Positions 39,301 through 51,313 of a DNA stretch of 64,000 bases are shown piece by piece. The stretch's first letter is position 1, and the number at the start of each line of letters is the position of its first letter. Below the pieces are notes generated by a model. That model was not told the DNA's origin. It searched no databases and saw only the letters and a program-made list of their open reading frames with translations. Source of the stretch: Manduca sexta (taxonomy: Eukaryota > Arthropoda > Insecta > Lepidoptera > Sphingidae); contig NC_051118.1 of NCBI RefSeq assembly GCF_014839805.1, positions 7,060,391-7,124,390 of the forward strand, given 5' to 3'. The position numbers and the translations under genes were made by a program.

Positions 39301-39705
39301 CAGGGTCATTTTGACATTGCGTTGCTAAATGAAACCACATACTCGTTTTCACCTTTGCTGACATTGTGCCAAAAATTATCCATTAATAACTAATATTTTC
39401 ACCAAAAATCCTGGTTTTAGTTTTGTGATTTTTTGATCATTTTATAGATTAATGCGAATATGGCGTGTGTGTGAGTGTATTTCTGACTGAAAGTATGATG
39501 TTGCCGCTGCGACGTGTTCTCCTAGAGTAGTAGTAGTGGCTTTCAGGGGCGTCAAATTAAAATTACTTTTTATTAATATTTATTTTGTTCGAAACTTAAA
39601 CTCTTTTATTTTACATCCATGGCTCAAGTAACTTATTGTAAAGTGTTATTCCCAAGTAGATAAGTATGTGGTTTCATTTAGTAACGCGATGTCAAAATGA
39701 CCCTG
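39301..39705. mobile_element. Non-autonomous DNA transposon with ~43-bp terminal inverted repeats and TA duplication
   Basis: The left end CAGGGTCATTTTGACATTGC continues GTTGCTAAATGAAACCACATACT. The right end is its reverse complement with two mismatches. Both sides carry TA (39299-39300 and 39706-39707), pointing to the Tc1/mariner superfamily. The 405-bp interior has no open frame worth noting. The nearly identical ends suggest fairly recent insertion. Confidence 0.82.
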
Positions 39706-39997
39706 TATAATTGCTGTTTTTTGAAGTGTTTTCCCATATATGGCACAAACATTGGCTAATCATGCAAACATTTGTCCCACTACAAACGTCTTCGCAGCAT
39801 GAGAAATTACATTATGATTGGACGCCATTATGGTGTTTGATGACAAAAGAAAGTTTATAATAGCATATGATTTACAAAAATTGTTTACGAAAGTATTTTG
39901 CTTGTGAGATTTGTGCCGGACTGGAGAACAAATCATCACGCCTTTTTAAAGGGTAGGTAGACGTATACCAATATTTCGAGAGCCATGAATAAATCTC

Positions 39998-40336
39998 TCC
40001 TAGCTGAATTTCGGCCACGGCATCCAATCTGAACGGAGATCAGCCAAGTACGCAGGAGATATAGTGCACAAGAGTATGTGCAATACACAGGTACACTCTC
40101 TGTTCCTTCACTCTCACAGTCCGGTGCTACGGCTATGCGACATGAACAGAGAGATCAGGCGCAGTACTAACGGCTTTACGTACTCACCGAAGCACGGTGG
40201 TATCAAACTGCCAACTTCCTGACTTCGAGCTACGACTAAATTTTTCAGATGGAAAAACCCAGTCACGATAATTTTTAGCCCAATTCGAACCCAGGCCCGC
40301 TGTGCGATAGTCCCACTCGTACCGCGTACGCATTAC
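39998..40336 (-). repeat. SINE-E, copy 2 (tRNA-derived)
   Basis: On the minus strand it has a tRNA-like head (CGCGGTACGAGTGGGA, then GGGTTCGAATTGGGC) followed by the body shared with 11393-11735. The CACTCTCTGTTCCTTCACTC and AGAGATCAGGCGCAG blocks are diagnostic. Confidence 0.75.
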
Positions 40337-40523
40337 AAATATCGAGGCAATCAGACGACAGCTACATAACCCATGTAATAGGATGCAAGCTCATTTCCAT
40401 TTACCTTAAAAAAAACGTATTTCCACCTACACGACCAGCAACGCATCTCTATGCCTTCTAATATTGCAGATGATCATGAACATTGATCACTTACCATCAG
40501 GTAAATTTCTGTTTCGGAAGACA

Positions 40524-40572
40524 TAGATAGATATCTTTAGCAATACCAATAGATATCTTTAGCAATACCATG
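40524..40572 (+). repeat. Short tandem duplication, 23 bp x 2
   Basis: ATAGATATCTTTAGCAATAC occurs twice in a row with a three-base spacer. Confidence 0.8.
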
Positions 40573-40857
40573 TCTACATTCAACAGTCTATTGCTGGATC
40601 ACTTTAAAGATAACCATGCAAATTAATATTAACTTAAAAAATAATAATAATTTAAAAAATAATTATAATAATCTTTTAAATTCTAAATTAATAATATGTA
40701 AGTTATGATGCATGCTGTAGTTTACTGTAAGTAGAGAAACACAGCTATCTTCTGCCGTTATACTGCTACATGTGAAAATAATGTAATGTGTGTTCTCTGT
40801 TGTAAACTCTCAAAATAAATAAATAAATAAACCGTAAGCTCGTTTGCCCCCATTAAA

Positions 40858-40945
40858 AAAAAACATTTTATCCAACGCGGGGTTTGAACCGGGACCTCAG
40901 TGCGATATCTTACCGCGCAGACAATCCTCCACCAAGGCAGTCAAA
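40858..40945 (-). repeat. tRNA-derived SINE head
   Basis: The minus strand shows GCGCGGTAAGATATCGCACT then GGTCCCGGTTCAAACCCCGC, with A- and B-box spacing like a tRNA. The ends do not pair as an acceptor stem and the sequence continues into repeats, so it is a SINE head and not a gene. Confidence 0.55.
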
Positions 40946-41194
40946 TTAATATGAACTAAACAATAAATATTCCCGTGCCGTAATAAGGAAATTGTTACAA
41001 AATAATTACTTCGGCCGTAAACTTGTGCTTTTAATGTAATATTAACATCAATTACTTTGGTAATAAAGTGTAAAATTGTATGAGAATTGAAATTATATTT
41101 ACGTGCTAAAAGAAGCTTTATGTTTGCAGCTTTGCCTAAAAAAGGGGAATTAGCAAATCTATACGAATGTTATAAACATGAAGAGTTTGTTTGT

Positions 41195-41312
41195 TTCAAC
41201 GTGCTAACCTCAGAAACTTTTTCCAGGGATAAAAAGCTATAATATTACTTCTAAGTGCTATAGGCTATTTTTCCCGGAAAAATTTTCCACCGGGCAAAAC
41301 CGCGAGCACTAG
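41195..41312 (+). repeat. Helitron-like 3' fragment
   Basis: GATAAAAAGCTATAATATTA...ATTTTCCACCGGGCAAAACC then GCGAGCACTAG resembles the hairpin-plus-CTAG ends of lepidopteran Helitrons. No 5' end is visible. Confidence 0.4.
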
Positions 41313-41357
41313 CTATATATCAATTGGAAACCTTTTCGCGAAACTCAAATTATATTA

Positions 41358-41555
41358 ACATAATAATATTATCAGCTCTACATTACATACTGTAGTTCTG
41401 AGCTCAGGAATTCTCAAATACTGAGAGAGTTTAGGCCTTAGTTCAACACGCTGGCCGATTGACACTTCGCAGACTTCACATACCTCCGAAATTCTTATGT
41501 AGAAAACTTTATTTTTCGTCATCATTAAACCAAGCAATAATTATAAATTTCAAAA
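41358..41555 (-). repeat. SINE-A, degraded
   Basis: AATACTGAGAGAGTTTAGGCC, TCAACACGCTGGCC and CAGACTTCACATACCTCCG mark a diverged minus-strand body. Confidence 0.6.
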
Positions 41556-42344
41556 ACATGAATATTTACATTAACAGTCATATTGTTTTCTTCGAAATTA
41601 TTCGTCTCATGTACAAAAGTATTGATTAGTTTTTTAAATCTTTATCATCCCTATACAAAAGGAGGCATGGCAGTTCTTGGAGGAACCCTTCACCTAAAAC
41701 GGCTTCTTGAGCATTCATAAAAAATGACAATATAATATTATCCGATTTTATCAATTTTAATTGATATAATTTAATTTTGTTTCATTTACATCATACACAA
41801 TTCTGATGCCCTGGTACTTGAACTATTAGAATCCTTTCAAATTATTTTTATAGTCGTAAAACTGTTCTATTACCTGAAGCTATCAGTCAAGCTTGAACCT
41901 GGGGTCAGCCCCTATTATAAATAAGAAATACCATTACCGCCAGGCAATTTTTCACCATCACACGTCACTTTGAAAACAGTTTGTATCGGAAACCAGACCT
42001 TAAACGCTAGGTTAGGGACAGACATTTTTAAATTGGTCTAGACTCATAAAAACTGACCAATTTGACGTTCTTATTAAAGTTCGGGATGGAAGCAGGTATG
42101 ATGTAAATTTCATGGAATTAGGGGTAAGTTGGTGTTGCTTAATCTAATTCTTAGGAGTCTAAAGTTCCGAAACCCCTTTTGTGAGTTAAACAATTTCTCT
42201 GAAAACATTATTGGGAAGGCTGCGGTAGTATATATTAGTTTTTTATTTTAATATTGATAACCAGCCAGTATTGGACTGAAATATAAATAAAAAAATGCTT
42301 TATATTTCTTGCAAGAGTTTAAATATAAATATTTTTATATCCTA

Positions 42345-42530
42345 CGTTACTTACTGTCCCTCTGCTGGGCACAGGCCTCGTCTACTGAGAGGGCCTTAGT
42401 CCACCACGCTGTAGTGCGGATTGGTAGACTTCACACACCCTCAAAATTCCTATGAAAACTTCTCAGGTATGCAATTTTTCTCAGAATGTTTTCCTTCACC
42501 ATTAAAGCAAGCATTTACAAAGAATCCTAT
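42345..42530 (-). repeat. SINE-A, truncated
   Basis: CTGTCCCTCTGCTGGGCACA...GTGCGGATTGGTAGACTTCA...TTTTCCTTCACCATTAAAGC is a minus-strand copy with internal deletions and no head. Confidence 0.75.
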
Positions 42531-42934
42531 GTTACGCAAACAATTAGTAATATTAAGATTACAGTTGATTATAAAATAAGAAAAAAATGTTTAATACACA
42601 TGAACCGATGTAAGCAATTTTAATAAAAACATTGACTCACGCATAACTCTACTTAAACATCACATTATAAAGGCGTGTTTATAAGTCAACCGGGATCAGC
42701 TATTTATAGACTAAGGTCCAATTATCCTTGTGATGTGACAGGTGTAAAATTAAAAAGGGAATAAAATAGCATGCTTTTTGTGTAGGGGCATTATTTATCT
42801 TACAGACTTGCGCTTTTTATAGGGCTGGTGACTTTGTAGTTATTAAGTTTTTTCATTCGATCATCGGTCTAGGTGAGTTTGGACTAGATGAGGCTGTGCT
42901 AAATTTAAAACATAAAAATAAACGTAGGTTTTTT

Positions 42935-43235
42935 TTAAACCCCGCGGTCAAACAGAAACCCGCGAATGGGATACTGGAATCCTCCAACTTAGCGACTACA
43001 GGGTCCAGGAAAGTTAGAAGGGGATAGCTGGGAAGAAAGTATGGGGAAAGGATGAGGAAACGTCTTAGGATGGTAGGAGAAGCCTAGGAACTGTTCGTGA
43101 GCCCTTACAGGCCTCAATGTGAATTGGCAAGCATGAGGTATACACGGTTAGCTGTGTGCTAGAGCCGCATGGGCGTGCATTCGGTGTGGAGACGGAGCGC
43201 ACAAGAATTGCTTCAGAGGTGGAGGGGGGGGGGGG
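42935..43235 (-). repeat. SINE-B, head-less copy
   Basis: It matches 758-1100 in order: GGGATACTGGAATCC, CTTAGCGACTACAGG, CAGGCCTCAATGTG, GGGCGTGCATTCGGTGTGGA and GAGCGCACAAGAATTG. It ends against a G run (43224-43235). The plus-strand T run at 42930-42938 is its A-rich 3' tail. Confidence 0.7.
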
Positions 43236-43674
43236 ATAGAGGTAGGTTTGTGAAGCAGTTACTGAAATATTTAAGTGGATCTGTATGGTTGACTGGGAGC
43301 TTTGATTAACCCTAAACTGGGCCAGAAAAATATAAACGATTGTAAAATCGATATTATAATTGTTAAATCGATACAAATAATAAAATCGATATAAAGCCTA
43401 TTCCACAACGTCACGCTTCCACCGATCACCGCAATATCAACGAATCAAGATCTCGAGAAATCTCATAGATTATCCACGCTATCGGGACCTGTCATAAATC
43501 ATCTGCACTTTTTGTAGTGTTACGCGTTATAAAATCGATTTACAAAATCGATAATTATCATTTCGTTGATTTGTTTTTTACGAACGATTTGTAATCTGTG
43601 ATTATCGCTTTAGTTTTGGCTGTTTTTCTTTTTTAAAGAAATGTAACTGCCTCGTTGCCTTAGTTAGCCAATTT

Positions 43675-43815
43675 TGAACCAAACTTGGTTCAAACGTCTG
43701 GACTTGACAATCCATAGGCTGTCTTCCAGCAAACATTGGACCAGACTCGGTTCAAACGTTTGGACCAGACCATCCATAGGCTAAAATCTTCCAGCAAACA
43801 TTGGTTCAAAGCGGA
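43675..43815. repeat. Tandem repeat, about 2.2 units of ~60 bp
   Basis: GGTTCAAACGTCTGGA...CATCCATAGGCT...CTTCCAGCAAACATTGG occurs at 43687 and 43749. A third start (GGTTCAAAGCGG) is at 43803. Confidence 0.75.
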
Positions 43816-43861
43816 ACTTACAGTTATATCTTCATTATGTAATACTAAACAGTTATCTACT

Positions 43862-43938
43862 AAAGTGGGACTCGTCCGGGATTTGAACCCACGTGCTTCA
43901 GTACACCCACATTTGAACACTGCGCCAACGGTACATTC
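43862..43938 (-). repeat. tRNA-like SINE head
   Basis: Minus strand: GTACCGTTGGCGCAGTGTTC (A-box region) and GTGGGTTCAAATCCCGGACG (B box). The predicted acceptor arms do not pair, so a working tRNA is unlikely. Confidence 0.5.
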
Positions 43939-43959
43939 ATCTCATGCTAGGATAATTCA

Positions 43960-44190
43960 AAACTGTGACCTTATTCGAAAATATTGAAAGGCACCATTTT
44001 AGAGCCTAAAATATAATGATCTAGGAATCGAATGTAGGACTTCACGGCAAATATTTTGGATTTTGCTGCTAAATAAAGAATATACCCCAAACCATGACCT
44101 TATTCGAAAATACTGAAAGGCACATTTTAAAACCCAAAATATACTAAACTAGGAGCCGAATGTAGGACTTTACGGACTATATTTTTCCAA
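43960..44190. repeat. Tandem duplication, 129-bp period
   Basis: GACCTTATTCGAAAATA(T/C)TG then AAAGGCAC at 43967 recurs at 44096. GAATGTAGGACTT and the following TTTACGGAC/TTCACGGCA also repeat at the same offset. Confidence 0.75.
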
Positions 44191-45402
44191 AACCCCTAAA
44201 AACTATTATACTACATTTGTTATTTGAAGTATCCAACCTGACTTCCACAGGTTGACAATCGCTGCGCCATGAACTGTATACAAAAATCTACCTTATCAAT
44301 TTTCAAATAAAGTTCTAAATCTTTTAAGAAAATACTATTTTCCCGAAGCTGTCTCGAATTTGTATTATGTTTTAAAATATACCTTAAGAAATGCATGTGA
44401 AAGTTCAAAATCATTAGCGTCTAAACCCATTTTCCTGGAGTCTAGAGTTCACTGTAATCGTATGCATGTAGTATGTATGTGCGCGTACGCATGTGTGATA
44501 ATGCCTCGTGCACCACAGACGGGACTTAAACGGGCACTTTTAAATAATTAAGGGTCTCATTACACCATAAACAAAAGACACCTCACGTCATTCTGTTATA
44601 GGGTTGGACGAAGTGCATTTTAGGGTTATGGCGTGGATATTTTGCGGCAATTTAGAGATAGGGTTTAGGTATTGGATAGGTAGTTATTAAGCTGTATTTT
44701 AGGGTTATTGAGTGTTTATTTTGCGATGTTTAAGGGTTATTGCTTTTAAAGCTATAAAAAAATCTAAGAATTTTGTCTCGAAATAATTCCGAGTACAAAT
44801 TGATGGAGAGATATTTTTATAGGGTATTAATAAAAATAAAATATTGGTAAAAAAATTTATTAAAATCTAAGAAAAGATTTTTTTTGATAATGAAATCATA
44901 CCTTAGCCCGCACTGATGCTAATATAGACGCAACCAGCGTCAATGCAATATTTATAATAAGTACATTCTTCATAAAATATATAATATTTTTCTCTATAAA
45001 AACCATGAAGTGACAACCCTACCCGCGACCTTTCCAAGTTCATCCATCCATTTAAGGCTACGCTCGTTTGAGTTCGCAGAAACAACTACAGAAATTTTGA
45101 TTTTTTTTTATTCAAAACAGTCTCACCTCTAGCTAGATTCAATTTTAATGCTTTTATACTTCGTATTAGGAACTATGAAAACTATAAATTAAAAATTATG
45201 ACAGAACAGTCCAAAAATTAGTTACTATGAGCACCGTAAATTATTTTAGAATTTTTAGAGACATACTAGAAATTAATATTTACAGGCAAAAAAATATGAA
45301 ACCGAATTCGCGACCTATCATTTTTCTGTCCGATCTCCACAGATGCTATTAAAAGCTACGCTAATAATATTGTATAAATAGATGTTTATAAATATTACTT
45401 AT

Positions 45403-45612
45403 AGCCTTTGCCTGCGACTCCGCCTGCGTGGAAAGGATTTTCAGGGATAAAAAGTAGCCTATAGCATTCAGGAGTAATGTAGCTTCCTATTAGAGAAAAA
45501 AATTTCAAAATTGGTTCAATAGTTTCAGAGGTTTGAGTTTATAGCGGCTAATCAGCCGCTATAAACCTACAAACTCCCGAATATTTTTATTTTTAATATT
45601 AGTATAGATAAG
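45403..45612 (-). repeat. Helitron/RTE-like fragment with perfect hairpin
   Basis: TAGCCTTTGCCTGCGACTCC and GGGATAAAAAGTAGCCTATA match the fragment at 20860. The distal part contains GTTTATAGCGGCT-AATC-AGCCGCTATAAAC (45537-45566), a perfect 13-bp inverted repeat. Confidence 0.5.
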
Positions 45613-46077
45613 AGAGAACAAAAAAAACATATTGGATAAATAACTGAAAATGACTTACAAGGTAATTAAAAGTGGCAATCCCTCTAGACAGTTATTATAG
45701 CTCTATCTCTTTTGTCTGTCACTAATGTAGTTATTGGACATTGGAGCCAATAGGCCATCTAATTGCTCAATTCATTTACCACTCAAAACAGTTAGGTGAA
45801 CAAAACTTTAAATTAGAACTAAACTTTTTGCTTAAGATTTTAATTATGACTAATGAGTTTTTCACCAACAATGAGGTGTTTTTATTAATTGTAGTAATAA
45901 AAAAATGATGAAACGATTATCTTAAAAACATTTTAAACCTAGTTATAGTTTAAACAATAGAAAGGATCAAAATCTTGTCCACCTAATTGTTTTGAGTAGT
46001 ATATTTCGTTACTCAAATCGAGCGATAAACTTGTTTATACACACAAATTATTTCTTGTCCCAATATAAATGTCTCTT

Positions 46078-46245
46078 ATAATAACACCAGCCCTGTAGCA
46101 TTCTGTCCCACTGCTGGGTACGGGCCTCTACTATAGAGGATCTAGGCCTTAGTCCACAACTTTGGAATAGTGTCGACGGACTTCACATACCTTTGAAATT
46201 CTTATGGAGAAATCTCAAGCATGTATTCCCACGAAGAAATGATCT
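46078..46245 (-). repeat. SINE-A, degraded
   Basis: CAGCCCTGTAGCATTCTGTC, CCACTGCTGGGTACGGGCCT and TAGGCCTTAGTCCACAAC identify a diverged minus-strand body. Confidence 0.7.
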
Positions 46246-47502
46246 GATATAAAACTTCCACTATACTTTAACTCTATAGAATAGGCTATGTGTCTATATA
46301 AAACATGGTTGAGTACATATATACTTGATTATAATCTGTTTGCTCAAATGCCAAATTAGACCAGCTTGCCATCGACTGTCTTCCTCAAAGCGGATGACCC
46401 CCTATCTGTGTGCCAAATTTCATCCAAACTTTGTCAGCATTAACTTCAAAGAAACAACCAAAAACCCTCACAAATGTCTACTAAATTACGATAAAAGTCA
46501 TTACCATTATGCTCAATTCAATTATGCCGTGTCGCTGCATTTGTATCTAACCTCATTCACCATACTTCGACACAAATTTATCAGTAAACTGCCCTGCAAA
46601 AACCTTTACTATAATCCGTATTCTCATTACCGGAATACATATCACACCTACTTATCCCTAAATGGCCACTTATACAATAGTAATTCTAACTAACCTGCCT
46701 ATTACCGAGAACTCGATAAAAAAAGGCGAACACTTTCTTTTCGAAATCGTGACAACCCTACTCGGAGTCCTAACAACAAGGTTCATCGAGGACAGTGCCC
46801 TGTGCAAACGAAACAATAACGCTACAACGTATTTTAGACTTTACTTGTATGTGGTAAGGTTTGGTATCGCTTGTGTAAGCTGTAATAGTAATTTTGCACG
46901 ACCCGTGCATTCCTTTAACAATTACTGCGGTTGGTTTGGCGTTATACCGGTATAGTAGGGATGGTTTTCGCGTGTGCGTTTACGGGGTAAGTTTGCAAGA
47001 ACTATACTGTAGGGATCCTGTTGCGTTACTATGGGTTGTCGAACAAAAATAGACAAAGAACGCTATGTTCTTTTGAGTGTGAAGACTTTATTACTTTTTT
47101 TTTGATTATGCACAACGCAATCTCATGGTGTCCATGATTGGAATATAATTTTACGTTTCTTTAATAATGATGTGTTTTGATTTGTTTTCGTTATGGCAAA
47201 TGGGATTTTAAAATAAAATATAGACTTTTTGGGGAACGGCCACTCTTATATAATTTTGGATACGGGATCTTTAAGCTGCAACTTTTTATATTCAAAGAGT
47301 AACAAAAATGTATAATCTATAATAAATATATTTCTCAGAGAATGAAAATGAATCTCTACTTCTTACGATTTATTTTTAGTACTTCCTTAGTCTTTAGGTT
47401 TTTAAAACAACAAACTTTTGCATCGTTTAGATTGCAACTATGAGTTAGCTATAGATATCATTAAGGCATTTTTAAAATGTCTATCTAGACATATACTTAC
47501 AG

Positions 47503-47680
47503 TCTTATAAATTTTTCGCATAGCTATGCTTAGTTAAAACACAAATTTACTCGATCAGCTGTAAGTCAAACCTGCCATCTTGCCTCTTAATAAGGATTAA
47601 ACTAGGAACCGGTGATGTTTTTGACAACTATTAAAGCAATTCTTAACCACTTCTTAACGCTAAAACAAGTTTATAAGTAA
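47503..47680. repeat. Small element M3, copy 2
   Basis: Direct-orientation match to 34428-34605 over about 165 bp, with similar TTATAA-containing ends. Confidence 0.65.
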
Positions 47681-47751
47681 GACTTATAATGTCTCTTCAG
47701 AAATTACTCAAGATATGGTCCCGAGGAAATCGTCAAAAACTACAATTGACA

Positions 47752-47925
47752 ATGATTTCTTATGTTTACGCGAATGTTAGGCATTGAAATTAACACGGGG
47801 GACTGAGGTGTTGTTCATCAGTCCCTCCCGTGAGCATGAAGGCTGCAAAATCTTCGAAACGTCGGGAGACAAAAAAAAATACTGACCGCGATAGAATCCG
47901 AAAATTAGTTTAATTTCAATACAAT
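47752..47925 (+). repeat. Family D repeat, long copy
   Basis: It begins ATTTCTTATGTTTACGCGAA then TGTTAGGCATTGAAATT. It contains CCCGTGAGCATGAAGGCTGC, TCTTCGAAACGTCGGGAG and GCGATAGAATCCGAAAATTA. The two ends of the family are inverted copies of each other. Confidence 0.65.
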
Positions 47926-48635
47926 TAACAAATAAAAGGGAAAAAATCATCGTTGTAGGAATTTTGTAAACCCGCCATAGTGGCCCACGTGAGTGTCGCA
48001 TTCCGGGATTAGCCTAATTATCCGGTTGTAGCAAAAATATATACGACATATAAAGTCTAAAATAGAAGAAACCATTGAATTTTGTTGAAAAATCCGCAAG
48101 TTATAAGCCATTGAAATTAGGTAAGTAGTGAGTGTCAAAAAACAGGAAAAGAAAAGGAACTAACTTCTTGTATACAGGGATATAACTCTATAAACTGTTC
48201 TTGGTGGCGGGTAATTTCCTATAAACATAAAACTGAGAATTAAAAATAATTATTTAATTTAATAAAAGAGCTAAATAATTGTGGAAACTTAATTGAGCCA
48301 TGTGCGACTTAATTTGCTTTATGTTATTCATTATTGCTTGTGTGTTTCCCTTAAAAATCCAATAAATAAATAAATAAAGGCCTGGCTTATACGGTTTGTA
48401 AGTATTCTAACTATCGTGTTTGTATAATTCATTTAAAAAACGTGCATGCGCAGTAACTCTTGTTCAACTCAATAAGTAATGATAAAAATCGCCGGGACTA
48501 TTCTAATGGAAGTACGCTTTGTCCCGGGCTGGGCACCTGATTAATCGACCCTCGCACGGCCATAAAGTTACGTACGTGTGTGGGAGAAGTCAGGGGAGAA
48601 AGCGGGTATTGTTTTGGGATGTTCCGCTAACGCTC

Positions 48636-48960
48636 ATTGACGCATATTTTATAGACACGAACGTCCATATAAACTGTTTGTTCAAAATCTGAACTAAAAT
48701 GGCTACCAAAACGTCATTGTTATAACCTATTTATTCAATTGAACAACAAATAATTTTCCTTTGACTAATATTTTTCATTCAAATATAGGTTTACACTTTG
48801 ATTCGAGTTGTTATATCATGAGCGCCACTCCTTACACAACCATAAGCTGTCAATATCGATAATAGGTACTAAAGTCAGTTTGAATTGATTGCAGTTCAAT
48901 TCAGTTGAACACAGTGAATATTCGGAACGCCAAATCTAGTACGTAGTACATATAGATCGA
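48636..48960 (+). repeat. Unclassified ~320-bp dispersed repeat, copy 1
   Basis: It matches 59156-59476 along its full length in direct orientation, with boundaries near ATTGACG and TACGTAGTACATATAGATCG. No open frame, poly-A tail or terminal inverted repeat is visible. Confidence 0.75.
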
Positions 48961-49342
48961 TGCTAACGCTTGCGGTTGGACGCACCTAGCCTTATTAAAA
49001 GTTGTCACCACGGCCATTATATTTAAAATGATAATATTTTTAAGTTTAAAAAATGCTAAAATAGCACCTTTGTCGCCCAGAAAAACAATGTGCCATCTTC
49101 CTAGTAGTAAATGTTACTGACAGGTCGGAATAATTGACTACCTTTCCTATTCCTTAACGCCCGAAATTAATTATAATCAATCCTAATCCAATGTATGCTA
49201 GCCTGCATGAATGCAATGTATGAAGTCTAGCATCGCATTCACGGTTCTAAAATATATAAATGGTGCTAAAAGTAATATTTTGCTAATTAACATTAGGTAA
49301 TAAGCTTATAGAGACACGGCCGTCACTAATTATATTCATCAG

Positions 49343-49520
49343 GGGCCTTATTCTCTATCCCGCACGTTATTTTGACAGTGTGTAACAAGCACGTAACACA
49401 ACGCATCATGTTTAGGACTATAGAAATTTGGCTTACAGAATACCATTCCACGCACATTTCTCGGAGATAACATGACACGGCCGCGTTACGCGTTTACACT
49501 ATCATACAGAATAAGGGCCC
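49343..49520. repeat. Small inverted-repeat element M1, copy 2
   Basis: The ends are GGGGCCTTATTCTCTAT and ATACAGAATAAGGGCCC. The interior matches 1822-1983 in reverse orientation. Confidence 0.7.
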
Positions 49521-50322
49521 AGCTGACTGATCAAGAGACTCTTGCTCGTTTATATAGGTAATATCACGGCATGGCACTATTTGGTTTAAATTTTTATGTA
49601 ATATTTCAGATTTTCTTGTTTTTATTTATATTTTTATTCCAGTTTTTATTCACTTTTTGGCTTGATAATTGCTATTTTAATGTGGATATTTTGCTGGATT
49701 GTGTTACGTTTAGTGTTAATTTATTTTAAAGCAAAATTATATTTATCGAATATTAATTAAATAAATAAATAAAATATACCATCTAAAATATTTTGAAACA
49801 CAACATCTAACAGATTTATTTTAACGCAACCAAATAATTTTCCGCTCCGCTACCGCTCATGATTACCGCTACCGCTCATCACTTAAACCGTCCATTGACG
49901 ATTCATTACATTACAGCAGTATAAAATCAATGCGTTCTTCTATCTGCGCAGTCACATTAACTTGGACAAGTTTAACTCTCGTATGAATACTTGCTTAAAG
50001 GGATGTGCTTCGTGTATAAATTAAATTGTTTTTTAATTTTTTTATACGTGTGTTTTAAATATTTTTTTTTCATTCTTATTTGATTATAGATACATAACGA
50101 AATCTCTGCTGCAATTGTTTTGTCCATTGGTCTTACAAACATGTTACTATTTTACTCGTATTTACTAGTATAATGAATTTATACATATTCTAAGATTTAT
50201 ATCGCATTAATCACAAAATGTGTAAGAAGGTAATTGTCTAATCAAATAAGTTACATTATTAATAATTAAATCGTAGTTTCCGTTATACCTATTATATAAT
50301 TGATTAATACATATAACACTAG

Positions 50323-50420
50323 CTTCTGCTCGCAGCCGGGCTTGCGTGAGAATGAGTTGTGACAAATATTAAAAAAGTAGCGCATTTTCTTGGGATTCAA
50401 ATTTAATTGTGAAAGCGAAA
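50323..50420 (-). repeat. Helitron-like 3' fragment
   Basis: CACTAGCTTCTGCTCGCAGC then CGGGCTTGCGTGAG on the plus strand is a CTAG-plus-hairpin end in minus orientation. Similar short ends are at 36522 and 51446. Confidence 0.4.
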
Positions 50421-50427
50421 TGGACAG

Positions 50428-50556
50428 ACATAATCATCATCATCATCAGCCGCTGTATGTCCACTGCTGAACAACAACCTCCCTCAAATATTTTCGGATC
50501 GACCTATTGGAAGCCACCCGCATCCAGCGACTAACGACTTTTATAGTTCATCAGAC
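50428..50556. repeat. Family G repeat ((CAT)n-flanked), copy 1
   Basis: (ATC)n then AGCCGCTGTATGTCCACTGC, TGAACAACAACCTCC and TATTGGAAGCCACCCGCATC. It corresponds to 59506-59655. The simple-repeat end suggests a retroposon tail read from the opposite strand. Confidence 0.55.
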
Positions 50557-51254
50557 TTAGCATTTATAATAATATTAACTCGAGACACATGATTTTCCTT
50601 ACGTCTTTATTGCATTTGCGAGAATTTTTATCCGTAGCAAAAGTTCTATTGTTAACTTTTCTGACATATCTTATATTTGTTTATCTTTGTGTCAAATTTC
50701 ATCCAAAACTATTCGGCAAGCTTTGATAACTTAACAAGTAAAGCAGGTTTGACCTATTGATATCCATAAAGCTTGTATCTATAGGACCAGGAACTTAATA
50801 TGTTCTTATTGTTATAAGTGAAATTAATAAGTTCAAATATAATTCATAACTCAATCATGTTAATAAGGAAGTCATCAGTCAGCTAAATTAAACATGAGGC
50901 GTCTTTAAGTTTATGTAACCGCTCTTACAGTTTATTCACACACTATTTTTGTTTTCTAGGCATTTCTCTTGTGTCCTTAGTATGAAAGGATGATTTATTT
51001 TTTTAGTATTTCTCTTAGCTCTTAGCATGCATGGGTGATTTTTCTGAAAGCCTAAAACCCACTTTTTCCAATATTTCTTCCCTACCCACTGTGGGTTATA
51101 TTTAACTTTAATTAAGCTTGGTTAATTTCACGATCATGTCGCTCCGTGTATCCGCTTTTACGAATGTTCATGCACTTTTCTCGTTGTAATTTTTTTTTAT
51201 TAAAACTCTTTCCACTTCCTTCGCAGGAACCAACAAAATACTGTTTATAATGTC

Positions 51255-51313
51255 CTCATTGAAACCCATAGTTTATACTATGGGTTTCAATGAGTGGACC
51301 TTATGGTCCACTC
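51255..51313. repeat. Twin perfect hairpins with identical TTAT loops
   Basis: Arms of 18 bp (51255-51272 and 51277-51294) around TTAT, then arms of 9 bp (51292-51300 and 51305-51313) around another TTAT. The hairpins share the bases GAG. Both are perfect. Confidence 0.9.

Noticed and set aside
43862..43938. Possible tRNA gene
   Set aside because: A- and B-box-like sequences are present but the acceptor arms do not pair and no clear anticodon arm forms. Better read as a SINE head. The same applies to 40858-40945 and 60648-60715.
46325..46693. 122-codon plus-strand open frame
   Set aside because: Tyr/His/Asn-rich translation without a domain, splice context or codon character. Likely chance in low-stop sequence.
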